Shown in pieces: positions 10,072 through 20,545 of a stretch of 64,000 nt of DNA. Made by a program: the position numbers and the translations under genes. The stretch comes from Acanthosepion esculentum. Taxonomy: Eukaryota; Mollusca; Cephalopoda; Sepiida; Sepiidae. How positions within the stretch are numbered: position 1 is the first letter of the stretch; the number at the start of each line of letters is the position of its first letter. The stretch is taken from contig OZ038492.1 in NCBI GenBank assembly GCA_964036315.1, positions 37,581,118-37,645,117 on the forward strand, read 5' to 3'. The notes below the pieces were generated by a model. It searched no databases. It saw nothing but the letters and a program-made list of their open reading frames with translations, and was not told the DNA's origin.

Positions 10072-10671
10072 TCATTTGTCTAATCCGAAGTTCATACATA
10101 TGTCGTCACTGAAGTATTTTACAATATTGAGGAGGCCCTTCAACTCATTGTCGTTTTTGGCAAAGAGTTTGAGATCATCCCTGTGGAGTAGGTGATTGAA
10201 TATATTCTTATTTATTTTGTAACCATAGCTACTGTTGTTCAGTTCATGCGTAAGGGTGATTATGGACAAACAAAACAAAATGGGTGACAGGGAGTCTCCT
10301 TGAAAGATTCCACGTCGGATATTTAGTCGGTTGGATATGGCAATGCCTCTGGTGTGACTAACGTATAGTTTGGTGTTCCACATTCCCATGCTGTGCTTAA
10401 GGAAATTTAATACCACAGGGGAGACTTTGTACATATCCAAAGTCTTAAGGATCCAAGAATGTGGAACACTATCAAAGGCTTTACGATACCCAATCCACGC
10501 TGCGCTAAGATTTCTACGTCTTCTCCTGCAATTTTCCACGATCATTTTATTTATCAGTAGTTGATCTTTGCAGCCATATGAACCTCGCCTGCATCCTTTC
10601 TGTTCCAGCGGAAGAATGCTGTTTGTTTCGAAAAAGGAGTAAGCACGGTTCATCAGGACAGACGTGATCAA
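10072..10671 (-). pseudogene. Reverse transcriptase palm of copy D
   Basis: A 199-codon open frame covers RT motifs from LPLEQKGCRRGSYGCKDQLL through AWIGYRKAFDSVPHSW to RRGIFQGDSLSPILFCLSI and the active-site block HLLHRDDLKLFAKND. In active relatives the active site reads (F/Y)xDD. Here the first residues are His-Arg before the Asp pair, which is consistent with two point changes. The two catalytic Asp remain. The domain makes cDNA from the element's RNA at the nicked target. The upstream fingers (GITYLIPKTN...) lie outside this frame, and there is a frameshift downstream, so the copy is inactive. Confidence 0.85.
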
Positions 10672-11290
10672 CTTGTACGTTGTGGAGAGACATGTTATCG
10701 GTCGATAATTTTTCGGGTCGCCTTTTTCATTTGTTTTTGGTATGAGGTATGTAATACCTTCAGTAATCCATTTCAGGATTTTATTGGGATTATTTACACG
10801 CTTTTATAATGTTTTTGCAAGGATATTGTGGATAGATGAGAGATGATAAAGCCAGAAATTGGGAACTTTGTCATTTCCTGGGGATTTCCATTTTGGGGAT
10901 TTCGTTAGAGCTCGCCTAACATCATCTGTGGATATATTTTCCCATTCTTTCAGAGGTGTATCCAGCCTTCGTTCTTCTTCACGTCGGATTCATTCTGCAT
11001 TTGGGTTATATTCCTTCGGGCTGCTCCAAATATTTTCCCAAAATGTCTGTACATAATCAATCGGTGGTGGCCTTTCGACATGCATATGTGTTTTTCCAAA
11101 TGGGGGGGGGGGGAAAACTGAGATATAGGCAAATAAACGAAGAGAAAGGAAAGCGAAAAGGGATATGCAAATGAAACAATTAAAGTTAAATTGAGTCAAA
11201 GGGATTTAGAATCATATTACAGAAGAAGTACAGGAAAAGTATAGTTGAAAAAAAAAATGAAAAAAGGTACAATATTTACCATTTCTTTGC

Positions 11291-11293
<3 letters not shown>

Positions 11294-11351
<58 letters not shown>
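11294..11351. repeat. (ATT)n left of unit 9
   Basis: A pure ATT run leading into the ninth 165-bp unit. Confidence 0.95.
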
Positions 11352-11352
<1 letters not shown>

Positions 11353-11512
11353 TCTTCTCTCTTCCGTGTGATTTTTTGCTTTCAACCGGAGATCTTGCAA
11401 GATGGGTGTTCTTCACAAAAACACACGAATTTAAACAGATAACACGGTTCGCTGAATACTTGTTGAATTAAATCCAGAGGTGTTTTTACTTCTTAAACCT
11501 GTCAATTTCTAT
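11352..11512 (-). repeat. 165-bp unit, copy 9 (dispersed)
   Basis: The ninth copy of the unit, with (ATT)n on the left and AT-rich ATT repeats on the right. It lies just 5' of LINE copy D on the minus strand. Confidence 0.85.
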
Positions 11513-11518
11513 AATTTT

Positions 11519-11557
11519 TATTATTATTATGATTATGATTATTATTATTATTATTAT

Positions 11558-11598
<41 letters not shown>

Positions 11599-11599
11599 A
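11519..11599. repeat. (ATT)n-(TAG)n compound microsatellite
   Basis: ATT units with GATT variants change to about 14 TAG units. Confidence 0.95.
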
Positions 11600-11605
11600 T
11601 ATAAT

Positions 11606-13167
11606 GTAGCAAAGACTGAAAAACAGTATTAGCACTATTATGAATCAATTATAGAATGCTATGAAATCCCTGTACTTTTGGAAATCATAATTCATACTGA
11701 TAAACAAAACAGATATTGTGCTTAATATGTCCGACACAAACATTACGTAATGGCAATATCCTCAGATAAAATTATACCTGCTAAAGAATAAATTAAAATA
11801 AATAACAATGAGGATCATGCAATGATAAAATAAAGAAAAATATAAGTGATTCAAAATATAGTACTATGGGGGACCGCTCATTTACTTAGGAGAATGTTAT
11901 CAACGTAGGACAAACTTCAAAGGTACACGTTAAGTATGATTTAACCTCAGAATAAACTTATCATACCCTATGCATCGAGTAAGGATAAGTATTCAATCGA
12001 AAACATATTATTATTATTACTACTACTAATACTACTAGTAATAATAATAATAATAATAGTAATAATAGTAATAATAATAATTATACTAATTATACTAAAG
12101 TAAATGATTGAGGTAACTCTTCTAACATATTTCAAGACGAGCCCGAATAAGAAAAGAAAAAGAAATCACAGTGTTAAACAATTTCTATCAATATTTCAAT
12201 AGTATACCTCGCTTCCTCGGGTTATATTTAAAAAATTGCATAAAAGTATAAAGAATATTAAAAACATATGTCATTGTACAAACGTAGCTTGTTTTGCGAA
12301 GAATGGTTGTTCTAACGGAAAATTTCAATATGAGCACGATCATCATCATGTTAGTCAAGTTTCATTTATACTTAATTCACGCTGGCTGCGTTTCGTTCCT
12401 TTTGTCGCGTTGGTTACCACTGCAAACGTTTTTCTAAAAATAAAAAAAAATAAAAAATCGAAGTGTTTTTTTTTGTTTTTTTTTTATACTTGTATGGTCT
12501 TCTTAAACATGACCTGAAGAAGAGGGACCTATTGTCGAAATACTGTCAAATGTTGTTAATCACTTTGTCTTTTATTTTCGTTTCTCTTTTCTTTAATCAC
12601 CCTTTTCTTTAAGTGTTGACATGACAAAGCAGTTGCGGTTTTACATTGGAAACTTTGTCCGAAATGTGTATTTGATTGAAAATGGTATATGCATAAGCCG
12701 GAGAGGATCATCGTTGACGGAAAATTAAGAAAAAAAAAAGTGACACACGAAGATTCGAACAGAAGAATAATGTCATCTAACATTCACGATCGGACATAAT
12801 AATTGTTCTCAGCAAGAAGGAAAGCGAGTTCGTTGCCATACGGATGTTACCGTTCGATACTGTCGTAGTCGAGAAAGAAGGGGGGAAAATAGGGAACTAT
12901 ATAGATTTAACGTTAAAAAAAATAAAGAGAATATCGAAGTTTCGCAGGGAGAAACAATTGGAATTGGAACGTTGGGAAAAGGTGTGTAGAATTTTACCCA
13001 TTGGGGAAAACATTAAACTTAGCAATGGATTTTCTGGTGTTGCAGAAGGCTTGCTTTTCTTGTTACAGCACGAACAATCGTAAATGTACTTGATACCGAA
13101 GGCTGTGAGATGTACATTGATAAGTGCAAAAACAGCTAAAAACATCCAGCATGCTATACAAAGGATA
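11606..13167. other. Anonymous AT-rich DNA
   Basis: No convincing gene. A short AAT/ACT-rich patch lies at 12007-12080. A phrase near 12515-12545 (CCTGAAGAAG ... GTCGAAA) recalls the hammerhead-like motifs found near Penelope-like elements, but its stems pair poorly. Confidence 0.5.
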
Positions 13168-13206
<39 letters not shown>

Positions 13207-13207
13207 G

Positions 13208-13302
<95 letters not shown>

Positions 13303-13336
13303 AATAATGATAATAATAATAATAATAATAATAATG

Positions 13337-13376
<40 letters not shown>

Positions 13377-13378
13377 TA

Positions 13379-13413
<35 letters not shown>

Positions 13414-13423
13414 AATAATAATG

Positions 13424-13480
<57 letters not shown>
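13168..13480. repeat. Long (AAT)n with GAT variants
   Basis: A 313-bp tract of AAT with scattered GAT units. It produces long false open frames (poly-Asn, poly-Ile, poly-Tyr) on both strands. A plus-strand RLE LINE fragment begins right at its end. Confidence 0.97.
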
Positions 13481-13850
13481 CAAATTATCAGCAAAAGATA
13501 CTTGCGTTGACCCCCAAATGCAGATTCTGTGAAGAATATCCAGAAAGAATCGACAATCTTTTATCAATCTTGCACATTATTAGCATCCACCGGATATAAA
13601 ACTCAATATGACAGGAAAATCCAATAGTTGCAATGGAAATTCCGCGGCGTTTATGGGAAGGAATCTACAATAAATTGGTACGAACACCACCCAGGTACTG
13701 ACATAGGATATGTAAAATCGGGCTTTATATTACACAGGAGGAAGAAGCAAAGGTAAACGCCTAGAAATAAAGATCAAATACTACACAAACAGAAGGTGCT
13801 TTCTGATTGACATAGCAGTTTCAATGTAGCTTTGAAGATCTTTGAATAAA
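13481..13850 (+). mobile_element. RLE-type LINE, copy G (plus strand)
   Basis: Directly after the long AAT tract, the plus strand reads NYQQKILALTPKCRFCEEYP and then ERIDNLL. This matches RNYQARILKYCVSPKCRFCD and its continuation in copy E. Further on come 'tacgaacaccacccagg' (YEHHPD region) and the LKIF helix near 13835. It is badly decayed. Like the minus-strand copies, it is 5' truncated exactly at an AAT tract. Confidence 0.75.
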
Positions 13851-14114
13851 GTTCAGTCATCTTAAATAGCAAATTTTAAAAATATTACTCATGAAAATAT
13901 CAATAATTTAAGATGGGTTTGAGAGCTTGTGTTTGATTGAAAAAAAGTTTTTGCTAGACTCATTGAAGATATGGCACCTCATCTCTTTGTATTTTCTTAT
14001 AAAAACAAAACTTGTTGTTTCTTTAAGTCTCTCGTTGACACTTGGTTTGTTTGTAGGTTTAGCGGCATATCAACACACTATGGGTCACTTAATGCCGAAA
14101 TTTAATTTTGTGGG

Positions 14115-14470
14115 GACAATTAGTAATTTCTTTTTATAAAAATATATTGCTAATTTTTCTTTTTCATAAAAATTTATTGCCGGATATTTTTTTAACAAAA
14201 ATATATTGTATTGCTCGTAATTTCCTATAATGTTTTTATACTTTCATAGTGATTTAACCCCAGCTTGCGGGTTAACTATTTGCCCATATTTGGGAACCTA
14301 ACACGTGCTATCACCCGACATCAGTGTGGACCTGCGGGCAATAGATATTAAGAGGTGGTTCCACGCACCTAAAAATATCCCAATCAGAGACCTTGCTGCG
14401 GGATGTAGTTTATCGTAATACACAGGACGTTAAGACCTGGGGGAAGCTCGTATTACAAAAAAAAAGGCAA
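14115..14470 (+). repeat. Minisatellite-associated dispersed repeat, copy 1
   Basis: A decayed version of the element at 46.7-47.3 kb. A run of degenerate 26-28-bp units (ATATATTG, CATAAAAATTTATTG) leads to 'tactttcatagtgattt', then a TTAACCCC...GGGTTAA palindrome. The body follows ('gtgtggacctgcgg', 'gaggtggttccacgc') and ends in 'gatgtagtttatcgtaata'. No protein is encoded. Confidence 0.65.
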
Positions 14471-14769
14471 AACACAGCAATAAGAACAATAATACTAAAA
14501 ATAATAATAATCGATATGTTAAAAATTTTTTGTGAAGCCTTGATCAAAATCATCTTAAGTTACTATAAACCAATACAATGTTATTTTCTTTAAGCTCCTT
14601 ATTTTTACTAGTGTTCTCCTAATACGAATCTCGCGAGCCACTCAAGGTAGTGAGTGACCGAATGAGGTGTGTGCTTCGAATGTTAGAGGTTAAAGGAAGG
14701 GAATATAAGGTGGCCGTAAGATTAAACCTTGATTGAAATATGTAGAATTAATATTCAGAGAAGCATCCA

Positions 14770-14830
14770 CAAAGTATTAATTCACGAAGTTTCGACCGTT
14801 ATACGTCCCGGCTTCTTCTTGAATTGGAAT
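14770..14830 (-). ncRNA. Possible decayed hammerhead-like motif
   Basis: On the minus strand a 12-base arm (AAGTATTAATTC) and its complement enclose GAAGAAGCCGGG and CGGTCGAAAC. This arrangement of core, small hairpin and GAAAC is seen in hammerhead ribozymes, which Penelope-like elements are known to carry. The first core block is altered (AAGAAGA rather than CUGANGA), so activity is unlikely. Penelope-like remnants lie 300 bp away. Confidence 0.3.
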
Positions 14831-14924
14831 TAATACTTGATTGTAATTTCAAACTGAATCCTTTATATCGTCCTTAATTTTTTTTTCTAGTTATAAGTGC
14901 CATGTCTTTTCCAGATATTTCAGT

Positions 14925-15270
14925 TTAACTCTCTAATTCAAGTCAGTGGATTAGCAAAGCTTTCATCCACTGGTCTATGTGTCTTTGAACACATCAGTTT
15001 ATGAATGTTCATGAATTATAAACCTAATGTCACGGCGGTCATTTTTCTTATCAGAACTTATATTACAATTTGTTGTTATTATTGTTTTTTCTCTCGGACT
15101 TCGTATTACTGGTTCCCGTATTGTACTCATTTCTATGCTTGACTGGCTTAGGCGATTTTTTGTGGCCTAGCATATGCGTTGATTCCTTAAGTTTTCGTGT
15201 TTTACAGTGATGTTCTCTGTCTATTATTTCAAACTCATCACACACGGGGCGGTGATCTCTCTTTTTCCTC
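14925..15270 (-). mobile_element. Penelope-like element C-terminal remnant, duplicate 1
   Basis: A minus-strand frame at 15063-15245 reads EIIDREHHCKTRKLKESTHM. That resembles the end of the GIY-YIG endonuclease domain of Penelope-like elements, where a (K/R)KLKE block carries the conserved Glu. The whole ~340-bp segment recurs in direct orientation at 15645-15985. Confidence 0.55.
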
Positions 15271-15279
15271 CCGATGTAT

Positions 15280-15480
15280 TTTTACACTTTTCCTCGTCTT
15301 GACCCCAGTTTGGGTGTTCATTATTCGCACATATCCGGGACCCTAACAGATCCTACCACCTCGGGTCAGGGTGGATCTGGGAACACCAGCAATTAAGAGG
15401 TGGTTCCACGCTCCTCAAAACCCTCCTATCAATCGTCATACCCAGGACAAACCATAGGAGTAGATTTGTATAAAGTCACC
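15280..15480 (+). repeat. Minisatellite-associated dispersed repeat, copy 2 (body only)
   Basis: It shares TTGACCCCAG, 'gggaccctaacag', 'gtggatctgggaaca' and 'gaggtggttccacgc' with the copies at 14.2, 42.8, 47.2 and 47.9 kb. The 26-28-bp units are absent here. It sits between the two Penelope-like duplicates. Confidence 0.65.
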
Positions 15481-15644
15481 TCTTTGACAATATCGTCCTT
15501 ACGAAACAGAACAATCCTGTAGAACATTTGAAAATGTTTAATAAAAAAAACAGAGCCATCATCCTCTCCGCGTATTCCGGATGTCTCAATATCAGTTATC
15601 TCTCTTTAAGTTAACTCCCCAAGTTTTTGTACATCAGGTATTAA

Positions 15645-15985
15645 ACTCACAACTCATGGAGTCAAGTCAGTAGATTCAACCAACGCTTTTATCCACTAGG
15701 CCATGCATCCTTGAGGACATCAATGTATAAATTTTTGGGACTTATACATCTAGTATCTCATTAACCGTATTTTACTTGAGCTCATATTGCAATTTTGTTT
15801 TCTCTAGCACTCTGTTTACTGGTTCCCATATTGTAGTCATTTCTATCCTTGGCCGTCTTAGGAGATTTTTGTCGCCTAGCATATGCGTTTATTCCTTAAG
15901 TTTTGTTATTTTCCAATGATGTTCTCTGTCTATTATTTCAACCTGATCCTACAGGAAGCAGTGATCTCTCTTTTTCCTAAAAAAT
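15645..15985 (-). mobile_element. Penelope-like element C-terminal remnant, duplicate 2
   Basis: The second copy of the 14925-15270 segment, ~720 bp away in the same orientation. Both share 'cctagcatatgcgtt', 'attccttaagttttc/g' and 'gatgttctctgtctatta'. It is more decayed, and the frame is broken. Confidence 0.55.
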
Positions 15986-17020
15986 ATAGACAGATAAAGT
16001 GCTTCCCCCTTACAGCGGAATACGGAGAAACTTAGGATGATTCGACTTCGTGGCGGGGTGCATAGTGTGTTGGAGCTTTGAGCTTCTAAACTGATAGAAA
16101 TAACGATTGGTGTTCATCTGAAAATTTATGGAAATAGTGTCTGACTAGCGACAGGCTTGTGGCGTTGTGCGTTTTTTTAAAGTATTACTGCATGTTTGTC
16201 CAATAAAGAACTTGGTCCCGTCTTGACTCTTCAAGAAGAAAATATTGTTATCTACCCCAGTTGTTTCCAACCTTTTTTATACCACGGACTGTATTCATGC
16301 CGGACAATCTTTCTGTTGACCGGTAGTGGTATATATGTGTAATTTATGTGCATTTCCATTATGAGACCAACAATAAAAAAGGGGAGTTTCTTAAAGGGAA
16401 GAAAATGGGTATTATCTTTTGACTCTCATATCTGGGCTTCAACTCGTCCACACCCTTGCGTGCTTAGTTTCCCAGAAGCAATACAAATTACACTATTATC
16501 CCATCTATAGCAACTCACCATAATGTAGATTCAGTAGGAGATCTGAATTTCTTTCCCTGCTACTGGGTGTGATGAGAGACAATGACCCTTGAAGTGTGTT
16601 CCATATCTAGTCTACTTTGTAGTATTGCTTTGTTTTGTTTATTGTCCCGACAGAAATTCCCGCTTCACAAATATATGATTTTGGAAAATAAAGTCCAGTA
16701 TCTATTATATAATTTTAAACAAATTAATCATTTCTTCCCGGTACCAAATGATCCGCGGTCTGGTGGCTGAGGATCTCTGAATTGTCATAAAATGCATTTG
16801 TACTCCCTCTATGTACTCTCTTACAACAAACTCATTCATTAACCCACTCTGTTTAATGGCTCTTAGACTTCAAAACTTTTTAACAATAGAAAACAAATAT
16901 GTACGATATACAGGTTCCGATGAATAAATTGTCGTCTAGATTACGCCAAAATGAAAATAACACTGGCATCTCATTTTAAAACATATATTTACCAAAGCTA
17001 CACAATTATATCTTGAAATA
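15986..17020. other. Anonymous DNA
   Basis: No gene recognised. A phrase near 16830-16860 resembles the 3' end of the jockey-type LINE, but it is too short to call. Confidence 0.45.
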
Positions 17021-17033
17021 GTAAAGAGTAAAT

Positions 17034-17540
17034 TTATTCAATAAAATCGTCATTGGCTTCAATCACAGCCTCCCGACAACTTCGGAATCTCCTGGATCTC
17101 CTCTAGACGTTCTCCTTGTTTAATTTCCTGTATGCTGCCATAATCCTTGTCTTCAGTTCATCTTTGGTGTGACAAGGAGTTTTGTTGGTCTCTTGTTCAA
17201 TTGCGTTCCACACATAATAATCAAGGGGTTGCAGTCTGGGGAGCTAGATGTCCAGATGTAAGATGTGATGTGGTTGGTCGCAGAAATAATCTGACATCCA
17301 CTCTCCTGCTTGTGTGGTATGGTGCAGACTCCTTTTGCCAGGCATAGGGTCTTTCTGCAGCCCCTCCCTTGATCCGGGGTAACCCTAACTCTGCAAGGCG
17401 ATTAATGTAGCCCTCCGTGGGAAGATGAATGGAGGCATAACGTCGCCATCACTAGTGATCACTCAAAATAAAATGATATTGACTGAATATTTGGTTTTCA
17501 TCACTCTCGGTACATCGTATTGGAGCTTCCGGCGCGAATG
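17034..17540 (-). pseudogene. mariner (DD34D) transposase, C-terminal half, decayed
   Basis: On the minus strand the frame pieces read VITSDGDVMPPFIF, PYAWQKESAPYHTS, SSPDCNPL, DYYVWNAIEQETNKTPCHTK, DELKTRIMAAYRKLNKENV and RFRSCREAVIEANDDFIE-stop. This is the C-terminal half of a mariner-family transposase, which cuts and pastes its element at TA sites. The second catalytic site normally reads QQDSAP. Here it is QKESAP, with Asp changed to Glu. The third Asp (SPDCNP) is kept. At least two frameshifts and two stops (near 17110 and 17255) break it. The N-terminal DNA-binding half is not visible upstream, and I could not define terminal inverted repeats. Confidence 0.8.
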
Positions 17541-17769
17541 CCAAGTAGTACAACATGCCGTCTCCAAATTTCTGGCGGAGTGAATTGCGTCATGGTGTTC
17601 TTTTTCTATCTGACGGTGCCCAACTGTCCCTACTATACTATGCAGTCGGCAATATCCAAAAAGAATCAACGCGCATGCGCGAAATTAAAAATGCAAAATG
17701 ATGACAATTTTACCATCGCACTCTGTATAAAGGCTGAGCCTAGAATTTAAGATTGTAATTAGCGGGAAG

Positions 17770-18780
17770 AATCATATCGGGAGTTTGTTACACAAAGTAT
17801 TTCTGAAAGGGTTCTTCTAAAAGTACAGATAGATCCTTCCGAAATTTAGAATTAATTAATAAGTATAAAATGTCAGTAAAACTGTCGTATCGATTTGCAT
17901 TTCGGTTCGAGGGTGTTGCCTCAAACCATCAAGGTAAGGTCTACTTTTATTTTCACAAAAAATAGCTCGAGGAGTTTTATCAGTGAAGGAACTTTGAAGG
18001 TGAAAATCATTTTCAAATCTACGAAATAAGCACACTTGAAATTACAATTGCAAAATTGCCAGTGAACCTTCTTTTAAAACACTGAATACGGGAAAATTGA
18101 GGTTTACCTATTTAGGTCATCATAGCTACCTACTTTCGTCTTCCAGCAAAAAAGGAACAATATAACCATTTCTTTGACACCCTCCTCACCCCCCCCGGCA
18201 TTTCTCCTATTCATGATAAAAGAAAATCTAATAATTTTCCAATATCAAACGAAGGAAATGCTTGTATCTCTTTGTAGTGGTCAGTAATAAGCCTTTTGCC
18301 GCCAGTAAAAAAAAATAATTCCTTCTAAAAATAAAGCCTCGTTCCACCTGAGAATACCAACGGTTACTGAAAGTAAGGTGCATCCGGTGGTACATTTGCG
18401 GGAGTAAAAAAAACAAAAAACAAAACAACTAAATTTTAAATGTAGGATAATTCTAAGTGACACGTGTCACAGGGAAATAAGTAAAAATCTGATTTTAGTT
18501 AAGCGCTGGTGCCTGTGTGGTGCGAGAGTAAGAAATAGAAAGATATTTCAGTAAAACTGTTGGTGCCAGGAATTGCAGATTGCTTTTAGAGTGGCACACC
18601 GTAAAAGCATCGTGAGAAAAGTGACCGAATTCTCTGTATTTTTTATTAAATAAAACTAAGAACAAAGGCTAACATTTTGTATTTATTCTGTTCCTATTTA
18701 AATAGAGGACTATTTTTTTTACCACACTAATGGTGACGAAGAATTACTACGCACAGGATGTAATCACAAAACTAATAGCA
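17770..18780. other. Anonymous DNA
   Basis: Nothing recognised apart from short A runs and a C run near 18188. Confidence 0.5.
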
Positions 18781-19190
18781 GAGGGAACTTCGACGTGGTG
18801 CAGTGGTTAGCAAGTATGTTTCGCTAGATCAATTACGAGCAGTGAGTTCGGTCCTCACTGGGTGCTCCTTACTTTCGGCCTTGTGCCACATCTAAGCCAC
18901 ACTTAGAAGGTCATCTGGGTACCTCGAAGTAACGGTTAGGAAACTTGTTTCGCAAAAAGAACTGCGATTTAGGAATAAAATTAGATCCTCACCTTTGTCC
19001 ATACATTCAGCTTTGTGCCACATCTAAGCTACGCTTTGAAAACCAACAAGGGCACTCCAGTAGGCGTTAATGATCAGCAAGCATGTATCGCTAGATCAAT
19101 TTCGACAGAACAGTGAATTCGATGCTCACTGGCTACCCAGTACTTTCGGCCTTGTGCCACATCTAAGCTACGCTTAGAAAATCATCATAA
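18781..19190 (+). repeat. Three tandem tRNA-derived SINE units
   Basis: Three ~130-bp units in direct tandem. Units 1 and 3 start with a tRNA-like head (GTGGTGCAGTGGTTAGCAAG in unit 1, an A-box-like block) and have a B-box-like GAGTTCGGTCC or GTGAATTCGATGC. All three end with the shared 'gccacatctaagc' tail. The middle unit has a broken head. A related single copy is on the other strand at 20.4-20.5 kb. Confidence 0.7.
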
Positions 19191-19280
19191 AACTAATAGC
19201 ATGTGATTATGAGGGCCGTAGAATAATTTATACCCATCAGGTAATCTACACGTGAAATTTTGTTCAAAACTTAGCAGAAC

Positions 19281-19297
19281 TTCATTATCTATCTCTG

Positions 19298-19366
<69 letters not shown>

Positions 19367-19463
19367 CTGTTTCTTTCTTTCCAACTGTCTATCTCATTCT
19401 GTTCCTATCTATCTATCTATCTATCTTTCTTTCTAACTGTCTATCTCATTCTGTTCCTATCTA

Positions 19464-19495
<32 letters not shown>

Positions 19496-19539
19496 TGTTT
19501 CTTTCTTTCTAACTGTCTATCTCATTCTGTTCCTATCTA

Positions 19540-19580
<41 letters not shown>

Positions 19581-19618
19581 CTGTTTCTTTCTTTCTAACT
19601 GTCTATCTCATTCTGTTC

Positions 19619-19654
<36 letters not shown>

Positions 19655-19790
19655 ATATCTCTTTTTCTTTCTATCTATCTATCCATACGTATGTATGTAT
19701 GTATCTATCTATCTCTGTTTCTTTATTTCTATCTGTCTATCTCTTTCTGTTCCTATCTATCTATCTATATATCTTCCAGCTTATTAATCG
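19281..19790. repeat. (TATC)n array with interrupting phrase
   Basis: TATC units are interrupted several times by a ~40-bp phrase containing 'tctgtttctttctttctaac', 'tgtctatctcattctg' and 'ttcc'. That gives a higher-order pattern. The long Ser/Ile/Tyr/Leu open frame across it is an artefact. Confidence 0.95.
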
Positions 19791-20005
19791 TCTACCTAAC
19801 GAATTGCTTAGTATTCATGGGTGATGCCATTGCTAAGCTAATCCGACTCCCAAGGAGATGCTTCTCCGTTAACTACAATCTTAACCTGTTAATATCTAGT
19901 GTTAACCGTTATCTTCCCCATATATATCAATAATCTGAGCCTCTTACTCTGTAACCCTCTACATCGATGGATCTTGCGCTTCTTATAGGGTGAACATCAC
20001 AGTAA
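19791..20005 (+). mobile_element. Jockey-type LINE 3' end
   Basis: FSVNYNLNLLISSVNRYLPH aligns with HYNLNLFMSHGKRYIPP in the 40-kb copy. It is followed by the family 3' phrase 'agggtgaacatcacagtaaa', which is also at 61.7 kb. This is a short 5'-truncated relic. Confidence 0.65.
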
Positions 20006-20065
20006 ATAAATTATCTGTCAATCTATCGAAACATTTTCTATAATACAATTTTCTATTAATATCAT

Positions 20066-20114
<49 letters not shown>

Positions 20115-20354
20115 AATATATATATATCTGTGTGTGTGTATGTGTGTGTGTGTAATTATAACATATTTTTATAAGATTTTCTTTTAATCTATCAATTGAA
20201 ATATTTTAAAATATATCTATCTTTATATATAAACACGATATAGATATTTCAATATATCAGTACATTTGACTTCATCAAGAAAAATAATGTTTCTTTGATG
20301 AAATTAAATGTGTCGGAGCGAAAGTCGTAAACACAAAAGTTGGTTATTATTCTG
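20006..20354. other. AT-rich DNA with (TA)n and (TG)n
   Basis: (TA)n at 20072-20110 and a short TG run at 20130-20152. A hairpin at 20268-20312 has arms ending in TTCATCAA and TTGATGAA. Confidence 0.6.
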
Positions 20355-20545
20355 CCGATCTTCTAAGCGTAGATGACAAAACCGAAAATATGTGTTACTC
20401 AGCTAGGATCGAACACACTTCTCAGTCATAACTGTTCTAGCGAGACAAGGTTACTAACCATTGCACCACGTCGCGGTGTGCGAAGTTTTTTTCTAAGCGT
20501 AGATTAGATTTGGCATAAGGTCGAAATTATGAGGCATCTAGTGTG
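20355..20545 (-). mobile_element. tRNA-derived SINE, minus strand
   Basis: On the minus strand the head reads GACGTGGTGCAATGGTTAGT and then AACC, with an A-box-like motif, followed by GTGTTCGATCC (B-box-like). A body with 'gtcatctacgcttagaag' follows. It is the same family as 18781-19190. Confidence 0.7.

Larger units (their letters stand above)
9301..11085 (-). mobile_element. RLE-type LINE, copy D (RT half, internal deletion)
   Basis: The only copy with most of the reverse transcriptase. Read on the minus strand it runs from TFWENIWSSPKEYNPNAE (near 11060) through KSPGNDKVPNFWLYHL, then GITYLIPKTNEKGDPKNYRP (~10750), the RT palm (10072-10671) and the connecting region (9310-9934). It stops at HQWLR and jumps straight to the last ~20 bp of the 3' UTR, followed by the ATT tail. 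About 1 kb, including the zinc knuckle and RLE, is therefore missing. Stops lie near 10985 and 10803, and a frameshift lies between 10072 and 9934. The 5' end fades out near 11085, close to an 11-14-base G run. Confidence 0.85.

Noticed and set aside
3190..11600. CRISPR-like array of regular units and spacers
   Set aside because: The spacers are simple ATT repeats and the units are ~165 bp. The DNA is eukaryotic, with LINEs and SINEs throughout.
12505..12545. Hammerhead ribozyme (CCTGAAGAAG ... GTCGAAA ... GTC)
   Set aside because: The core blocks look right, but stem II does not pair across its length and stem I needs a bulge. I do not list it as a feature.
13063..13599. Long overlapping open frames of poly-Asn, poly-Ile and poly-Tyr on both strands
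   Set aside because: They are direct translations of an (AAT)n microsatellite in all frames, with no other coding signal.
16255..16330. A phrase resembling a widely shared DNA-transposon-like repeat ('ttccaacctttttt...accacggac')
   Set aside because: The resemblance rests on memory of a short motif only. There are no ends or coding sequence to support it.
19252..19512. Ser/Leu/Tyr/Ile repeat protein of 86 codons
   Set aside because: It is a translation of (TATC)n. The unit length of 4 gives a 12-base, four-residue pattern in every frame.
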